Translations under genes and position numbers: made by a program | Shown: piece after piece, positions 35,501 through 39,913 of the stretch | Layout: each line of letters starts with the position of its first letter | Numbering within the stretch: the stretch's first letter is position 1 | NCBI RefSeq assembly: GCF_001039355.2 | Contig: NW_019775292.1 | Location: 432,331-472,243, forward strand | From: Lingula anatina | Lineage: Eukaryota > Brachiopoda > Lingulata > Lingulida > Lingulidae | Length of the DNA: 39,913 bases | Direction of reading: 5' to 3' | The notes under the pieces: generated by a model | What the model saw: only the letters and a program-made list of their open reading frames with translations | Told to the model about the DNA's origin: nothing | Database searches by the model: none

Positions 35501-36230
35501 TTATTCATAAAATGTTTTAACAGTTTTTTCTCATACTGACACTGTTTTTCTCCTAAGTATTTTTGGTATTTTTTTACTTTCCATTCATGTTTAATGGAGT
35601 GTACTTAGAGTCTACATCTCATGTACAAACATTTGATATCTTTTTACCAAACGGTTTCAATAGATGCAGAACTATAAAACTTTTTATGTAACACAATAGA
35701 TCTCTTGACATTTCCTCCATATTCTTCGAGTGTCAATTAACACAAATAAGCACAAAAGGCAGGGTTTAAGTTGCATTTTCTTACATAGTAACTTCTGTGA
35801 TTTTTTCCCCCCAAAGATTTCAAGCATCTATTTTTTACTTTCAGAGTACCATTTCACAAAAATGCATGTCGGACAAGCATTATCCAAGATTTTCTTTTCA
35901 GTCATATTCTATGCTGTCAAAATTCTTTTTCAGAGAATAAAAAATGTTGAACAACAAGGATCAAATTACAGTACCTGATGTGCTAGCTCATGAGACACAA
36001 TGATGGCCACAGACTGCTTGTTGCCTAATGAGGACACAGCAGGGTCATAAAGCAGAGCTGTCTCCCTGTAAGTAATCAGACCCCAGTTTTCCATGGCTCC
36101 AGCAGCAAAGTCTGGGATGGCTATCATGTCTAGATAGGACGAAACAAGTTTGGCCATATAAATGGTACTTAATAAATGATGGTATATTGCATTATCAGAT
36201 TTATCAAACTTTATGTAAGACTGCCAAGTC

Positions 36231-36315
<85 letters not shown>

Positions 36316-36925
36316 AAAAAAAACAACAACTGATTTTAAATTGTTTATTGCAGATGTCAGTAATGCCCAAGTTTTTAGTAACAGAATCCATCCATTGCAA
36401 ACAATTTTAAATGCCTGTTTTCAAAATCATAACCAGTTTATGTTTTGACTTTAGAACCTGTAGTGAGAAATGGCATAATTACTTTGATGAAAATTATATA
36501 CTAAATTAAAAATATCCCCTCACACACCCAACCATCCTGAATAACAAAATTCCTGCACACCTCTTTTAAAACACCATATCACTCAACTGAGAATAGTCAG
36601 AGATCACCGGTGTGTAATGTTTTGATATACAATTTTATAATGTGAGTCGATCCACCATCATGGATTCATTTTAATGAGGACTTATTTGTATTGGGTCTCT
36701 ATTGATACAATTTTTTCAAACTAATAATATAGAATTTTTTAATATTTATGTAATCAACAATCTTTGTAAAAAGTGTTAATACAAATACACCTAAATTAAC
36801 TTACCTTGCTTTGGCAAAGGGTAAGGTACATCATAATAAGCTTCAAAATACTCCAGAATGGCAACTCCTGCCTCAAGGGCATACTGTGTTTGATTAATTG
36901 CCTCTGGTCTTGACCAAACTTTCAC
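27220..36925 (-). CDS. Aminopeptidase N module D, exons 4-20
   Basis: Exons: e4 36805-36925, e5 35975-36129, e6 35308-35421, e7 34904-35038, e8 34174-34239, e9 33848-33913, e10 33335-33513, e11 32793-32881, e12 31861-32006, e13 31684-31739, e14 31287-31443, e15 30819-30892, e16 30441-30560, e17 29794-29961, e18 29177-29317, e19a 28162-28240 or e19b 27993-28074, e20 27220-27362. e5 has GAMENWG and HELAHQ, e6 LWLNEGF, e7/e8 [13 protein letters not shown]: the zinc site and catalytic Tyr are intact. e20 ends [11 protein letters not shown] is more diverged than B and C are from each other, notably in e7 ([14 protein letters not shown]) and e10 (an insert around [12 protein letters not shown]). 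Exons 1-3 are not seen in 36926-39913; a 2.2 kb transposon lies there, so they probably fall past the right edge. Confidence 0.9.
27610..27770. mobile_element. MITE-like element, copy 1
   Basis: TTCAGAACAGTGGACTAAC at the left end is matched inversely by GTTAGTCCACTGTTCTGAA at the right end (27752-27770); further in, GGATCAAATATG pairs with CATATTTGACCC. Non-coding, in the last intron of module D. Confidence 0.8.
27993..28074 (-). CDS. Module D alternative exon 19b
   Basis: 82 bp between TTTTATAG| and |GTAAGATT. It encodes [15 protein letters not shown] and ends FNTEFELEQ, equivalent to the single exon 19 of module B ([13 protein letters not shown]). It enters after two bases of a codon and leaves in phase 0, exactly like exon 19a, so only one of the two can be used in frame. 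Its length equals that of exon 19 of module B. Confidence 0.8.
28162..28240 (-). CDS. Module D alternative exon 19a
   Basis: 79 bp between GTTTTTAG| and |GTAAGAC. It encodes [14 protein letters not shown] and ends FNTEFELEQ. It lies 87 bp upstream (in transcription) of exon 19b, has intact splice sites and no stop, and is one codon shorter. Including both copies would shift the frame by one base, so they should be mutually exclusive. Confidence 0.78.
28439..28608. mobile_element. MITE-like element, copy 2
   Basis: TTCAGAACAGTGACTAACAG on the left pairs with GTTAGTCTGCTGTTCTGAA on the right (28590-28608). Same family as the element at 27610-27770, more diverged inside; located in module D intron 18. 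Confidence 0.78.
28715..28759. repeat. Intronic 45 bp block shared with 21330-21374
   Basis: Second copy of the block containing ATGCTAGCTAACTGTTGAA, in intron 18 of module D. Confidence 0.75.
30988..31290. repeat. 165 bp direct duplication reaching exon 14 donor of module D
   Basis: The sequence from ACAGTAACATTTTATGGC at 30988 repeats at 31153 with few differences for about 125 bp. The TACCTTGAAAT at the inner border resembles the CACCTTGAAAT at the real exon 14 donor, so the duplication seems to have carried a few exon bases and a donor-like site (TTTCAAG|GTATTT) into the intron. Confidence 0.75.
32460..32545. repeat. (CA)n microsatellite
   Basis: Long CA run with one interruption (CACAAACACA), in module D intron 11. 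Confidence 0.95.
32998..33158. mobile_element. Inverted-repeat element (MITE-like)
   Basis: GTCACATGATAACAGGAGA at the left is mirrored by TCTCCTGTCATGTGAC at 33143-33158. It is about 160 bp, non-coding, in module D intron 10. Confidence 0.7.
36236..36314. repeat. (AT)n-(TG)n microsatellite
   Basis: About 70 bp of AT dinucleotides followed by a short TG run, in module D intron 4. Confidence 0.95.
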
Positions 36926-37076
36926 CTGTAAATAACAATAAAAGAAACTTAGTAAATAGGCCAATTACAGTAGCTGTATACTTATAAATACTTTTACTAT
37001 ACCCAAAAATATATTGTAGCTAGTTTGCTGTTCAGTTTTTTTCCAACAGCATTGCACAAACAAGGTACTTATGGTA
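36926..37076 (-). other. Start of module D intron 3
   Basis: Acceptor side (ATTTACAG|GTGAAAG) of exon 4, followed rightward by AT-rich intron up to the transposon. No exon is recognised. Confidence 0.6.
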
Positions 37077-39291
37077 TTAACCCATTACAGTGACGTCATA
37101 TTTGCTCCGTAACACTAGTCCCGCGGCCATGCTGGAGGGAATGAACGACGGGGAATAGTAGCGGTAATATAGGTGAATCAAATAAAATAAAATAAACTTC
37201 ATATCGCGATCAGGTAAACCGAAGGGAAAAGGATATATACAAGCTGAAGATTCAGCTGATTAGCGGGATCGACCAATATGAACTCAAGACAGTCTAAAAC
37301 GTGAGATCCTACCAAATGCTACTTATCCAACATCGTGTTGTCAGAAGATAGTTCAGTTATCTTGTACTTCATTTTTCTTGTTCATTGGGTAATAACAGTT
37401 ATAGTTTGAGAGGGTTTAATGTGTAATCATAAGTTTAACCTTACATAGAACATGGACATAATATTATTATGTCCATGCATAGAAGCAACTTTTTACATAA
37501 AGGATAGATATAAGGAGAAATTTCAGCTGATCATCAGGATAAACCCTTGTGGACTCAAGGAAGAATGTATGCAGGATTGTCTTATGACATGCAATATTGC
37601 TGTCAGTTATGACTTATCTCTACATCGTGAAGCTGTCAGAAATTATTTCAGCATTCTTGTACTTCATATTGGTTCATTAGAAAGTACATGTACTAGTAAC
37701 AAGACTGTTGTTTGAGAGAGTTTAATATTCACCATGAATGCAACCATTCATATAAGCAACATTGTTAGCATTTTATTATTAGTTCAGTCATTCACAGAAG
37801 CAAGGTATTTTTCATACTTATGTATTTATGATGTCTTATGTAAAATAACAATAATTCAGTTCATGAATTGAGCTTTATTTCTGCAACCATTTGCTAAAAC
37901 ATATAGGAAAAGTGCACATTTTGTATGAATAAAAGTGAACATGAAATGCTGAGTTCTGAGTGTCGCTTCAATTAAATAACTCCTGTCGTACACTGGATTT
38001 CACTCTCCTGATGTTCAGATCCTGTCTCCTCAGCTGGCCACAAAGATCCAGGAATATTTTTGCTGCTTCTACCTTGTGTGTCATCTACACATGTAGCTGC
38101 CTTTTGTACCTGTCATCAAAAGCTTCGGTTTTTTTATTTTTATTTTTTAATTTTATTTATTTATTTTGATAATTTACTTACACCCAATCAGTGTGGCTTG
38201 GTGGGAAATGCCTGATCAATTTCCTAAATGTTAATTAATAGAAAGATAACAATAGTGATTTTTATTCATATTGTAACTTACAACATTACAGTTGAAAGGA
38301 GCAGAATTTTAACATTTTTACAGAGGAAAGTGCAAATTTCATGAGGTTACATGTCAATTACACCTGAGGTAGAATTTACTTGCAAAATAAAATTACTCTT
38401 ATCACTACACCAAATCGAAAATTAAGCCACTAACTTCCAAATACACTTCATACAGGTAATTGATTTAATTGGCCCAGCTCAGCTGTGTACAGTACAAATA
38501 TAGCCTTGACACTAATTGGCAATAATGCTAACCAGGTATTAAAGAGGTAGGTGACAGCCGATAAAATCTAGAGAGCACCATAACTGATAACAAATTACAC
38601 CCAAGGCAATAGGTGAGTCTTCATTATAAAAGTCAAAACCCTGCCTGGGTATTCCCACACGTTTTAACAAATTAACACACTCTACACCCAAACTTTTTTG
38701 GCACTACTTTAAATATATATGCAGGCCTGTAGCCAGCAATTTCAAAAGGGGGGTTCTTTTTCTGAAAAAGTGGACCTTTTCCCATTGAAACTTCATGTAC
38801 CTAGATCAAATTTTACCCAGAGTGGACCTTTTCCCAGCAAAAGGGGCGGTTCTTACGGGCCTGATATGCAATGTACGTGCGCCCCAAACGTACACACCTA
38901 GGTCTTTGGTTTTCTACTGTTTTCTTTTATGGTAAAATCTGCACAGCTGGCTCTTCATTCTTTGCTATAAAATAAATTAGTTTTATCCTTTACTTTTCCG
39001 AAGAGTCTTGATTCAAAGCCACCTCGCCGTCTCTCCTCCGTTTATGGTTTTAGTTCCTTCACCATGGACTGTTACCACTGCAGGCAGTCTGTGAACGCTT
39101 ATAAAGTTAGTTATCTTCTCTAGATCAAATAACCTGCAGTAATTCATCATATTGCTCGGTTAAATATCAAAGAAAATACAGAAAATGCAAACTGAACTAC
39201 AGACATGGCTTGTTCATGCGCAGCAGACGATTCCGGTCTCCCTCCAGTATGGCTGCCGTTTGTTTTGATGACGCAGGCTCTAATGGGTCAA
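37077..39291. mobile_element. 2.2 kb inverted-repeat DNA transposon, decayed
   Basis: The left end reads TTAA then CCCATTA at 37077-37087; the right end reads TAATGGG then TCAA at 39281-39291. The ends are imperfect inverted repeats for about 55-65 bp, sharing ACCCATTA, CGTCAT and GCCATRCTGGAGGGA. TTAA/TCAA flanks fit a target-site duplication of the piggyBac or Kolobok type with one mutation; TIRs starting CCC favour piggyBac. Two diverged copies of an internal motif like YKxKxQLIxxI occur near 37235 and 37515, in pieces too short and broken to be a working transposase. Its interior carries a nested small element at 38722-38863. Confidence 0.65.
38717..38868. mobile_element. Nested 142 bp hAT-like element with 5 bp target duplication
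   Basis: Inverted ends CAGGCCTGTA (38722-38731) and TACGGGCCTG (38854-38863) are flanked by ATATG on both sides. The interior has the G-rich GGGGGGTTC and GGACCTTTTCCCA (twice) segments. A partial relative lies at 20310-20362. It is non-autonomous; the 60-codon ORF over it (38719-38901) is incidental. Confidence 0.78.
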
Positions 39292-39913
39292 TACTAATGG
39301 TGTATAAACATACTTAAAAAATTCAGACAGCTACAATGTATATGTATCAAATTAGTCATTCATTTTTGCATCCAAAAGAAGGTAGTTAGTCATTGTATTT
39401 GGATCTTCTGTGCACCTCTTTTCAATATTTTGATAATTTATGGTTTAAACCAAATGTCAAAATGTATACTGAGTATCATTACCAACTCCATTAAGTGTTG
39501 AGCATTTAACACACTGTTTAATTTTATCACTCATGCACATTGTGTATATTAACTATTGGTATCACAAGAAAGTCAAAAAGTTATTGAGTCATCAGCCAAT
39601 GTTAACCTGTCATGCTTACACCTCAACCATTGCACTACAGTAAAATGTACTCTGATCACTTTGCATGGTCACTTGACACTAGCTACTTGTGAAAGCTGCA
39701 GGTGTATTCCATCAATTAACATCCCCCAAAATTGGAAGTGTGGGTAACTTGCTGATTTTATCAACTGACAGGTGCTATTTACTTTGCACAGGTAGGAACA
39801 GTGTGACAAATAAACTACTTCATTTACTTTGTGAGGCATAAAATAAAAGTGACAGTGATGCCTCACAGTGTATACCTGTTACCTGTCTAATCTGGTAGTT
39901 CTGTTTCCAAGTC
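39292..39913. other. Non-coding sequence to right edge
   Basis: AT-rich, presumably the rest of module D intron 3. I find nothing that matches exons 1-3 of the aminopeptidase module. Confidence 0.55.

Larger units (their letters stand above)
10847..36925 (-). other. Tandem aminopeptidase N module array (predicted multi-domain gene)
   Basis: Fifty-two homologous exons on the minus strand follow one 20-exon plan: D4-20 (with an extra exon 19), C1-15, B4-20, A1-3. Corresponding exons have the same phases and nearly the same lengths; for example exon 1 is 417 bp in A and C, exon 5 is 155 bp in B, C and D, exon 14 is 157 bp in B, C and D. A full module would be about 907 codons, equal to the ectodomain of vertebrate aminopeptidase N. 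The modules join in frame at D20-C1 and B20-A1, so I read this as one gene rather than four. Between C15 and B4 the exons C16-20 and B1-3 are missing. The 5' end (start codon, signal or membrane anchor) is outside the window and the 3' end is not found. Confidence 0.75.

Noticed and set aside
39874-39913. Possible exon end on the minus strand (TWKQNYQIRQ before a GTAACAG donor)
   Set aside because: Short, cut by the window edge, and does not match any exon of the aminopeptidase module.
1-39913. tRNA, rRNA, CRISPR array or bacterial-type operon signals
   Set aside because: None seen; the CA and AT runs are microsatellites and the window is spliced animal DNA.

Overview
This is an animal nuclear DNA window, not a bacterial one. 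It is AT-rich, with short exons (mostly 66-185 bp) bounded by GT-AG splice sites, long AT-rich introns, CA and AT microsatellites and many small inverted-repeat elements. The word TACATGTA and close relatives recur in the non-coding DNA, which I associate with molluscs. A lophotrochozoan, perhaps a bivalve, is my best guess, but that is weak.

Layout. (1) Positions 1-9700, + strand: the middle of a giant cadherin gene, open at the left edge. It has one very large exon (1-3777), two small ones (4261-4362, 5141-5260) and a second large one (8210-9700), all joining in phase 0. Its 3' end is not present. (2) Positions 10303-10686: a small inverted-repeat element whose two ends each form a hairpin, with an ambiguous base at 10412. 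(3) Positions 10847-36925, - strand: a tandem array of M1 zinc aminopeptidase (aminopeptidase N-like) modules on a shared 20-exon plan of about 907 codons. Read in the direction of transcription (right to left): module D (exons 4-20), module C (exons 1-15), a break at about 19440-20440 holding repeats, a RecQ-like helicase fragment and an ambiguous base at 19960, module B (exons 4-20), and module A (exons 1-3 only). (4) Positions 37081-39287: a 2.2 kb inverted-repeat transposon with a nested 142 bp hAT-like element, in what appears to be intron 3 of module D. Exons 1-3 of D would lie beyond the right edge.

Main observation. The modules are not laid out as separate genes. The last exon of D ends on a donor in the phase that accepts the first exon of C. 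The last exon of B does the same for A. No signal peptide, membrane anchor or start exon is visible between them. The sequence therefore predicts one polypeptide with several complete aminopeptidase N ectodomains in a row. B, C and D keep GAMEN, HExxHx18E and the catalytic Tyr; A and C keep the N-terminal substrate-binding region. Module D also carries two versions of exon 19 with the same phases, which can only be used alternatively. Modules B and C share a dead partial copy of exon 5.

Limits. Exon borders come from reading splice sites and aligning modules to each other by eye. No search, alignment program or transcript data was available. The two ambiguous bases lie beside the incomplete ends of the aminopeptidase array and the cadherin gene, so some missing exons may be assembly gaps.
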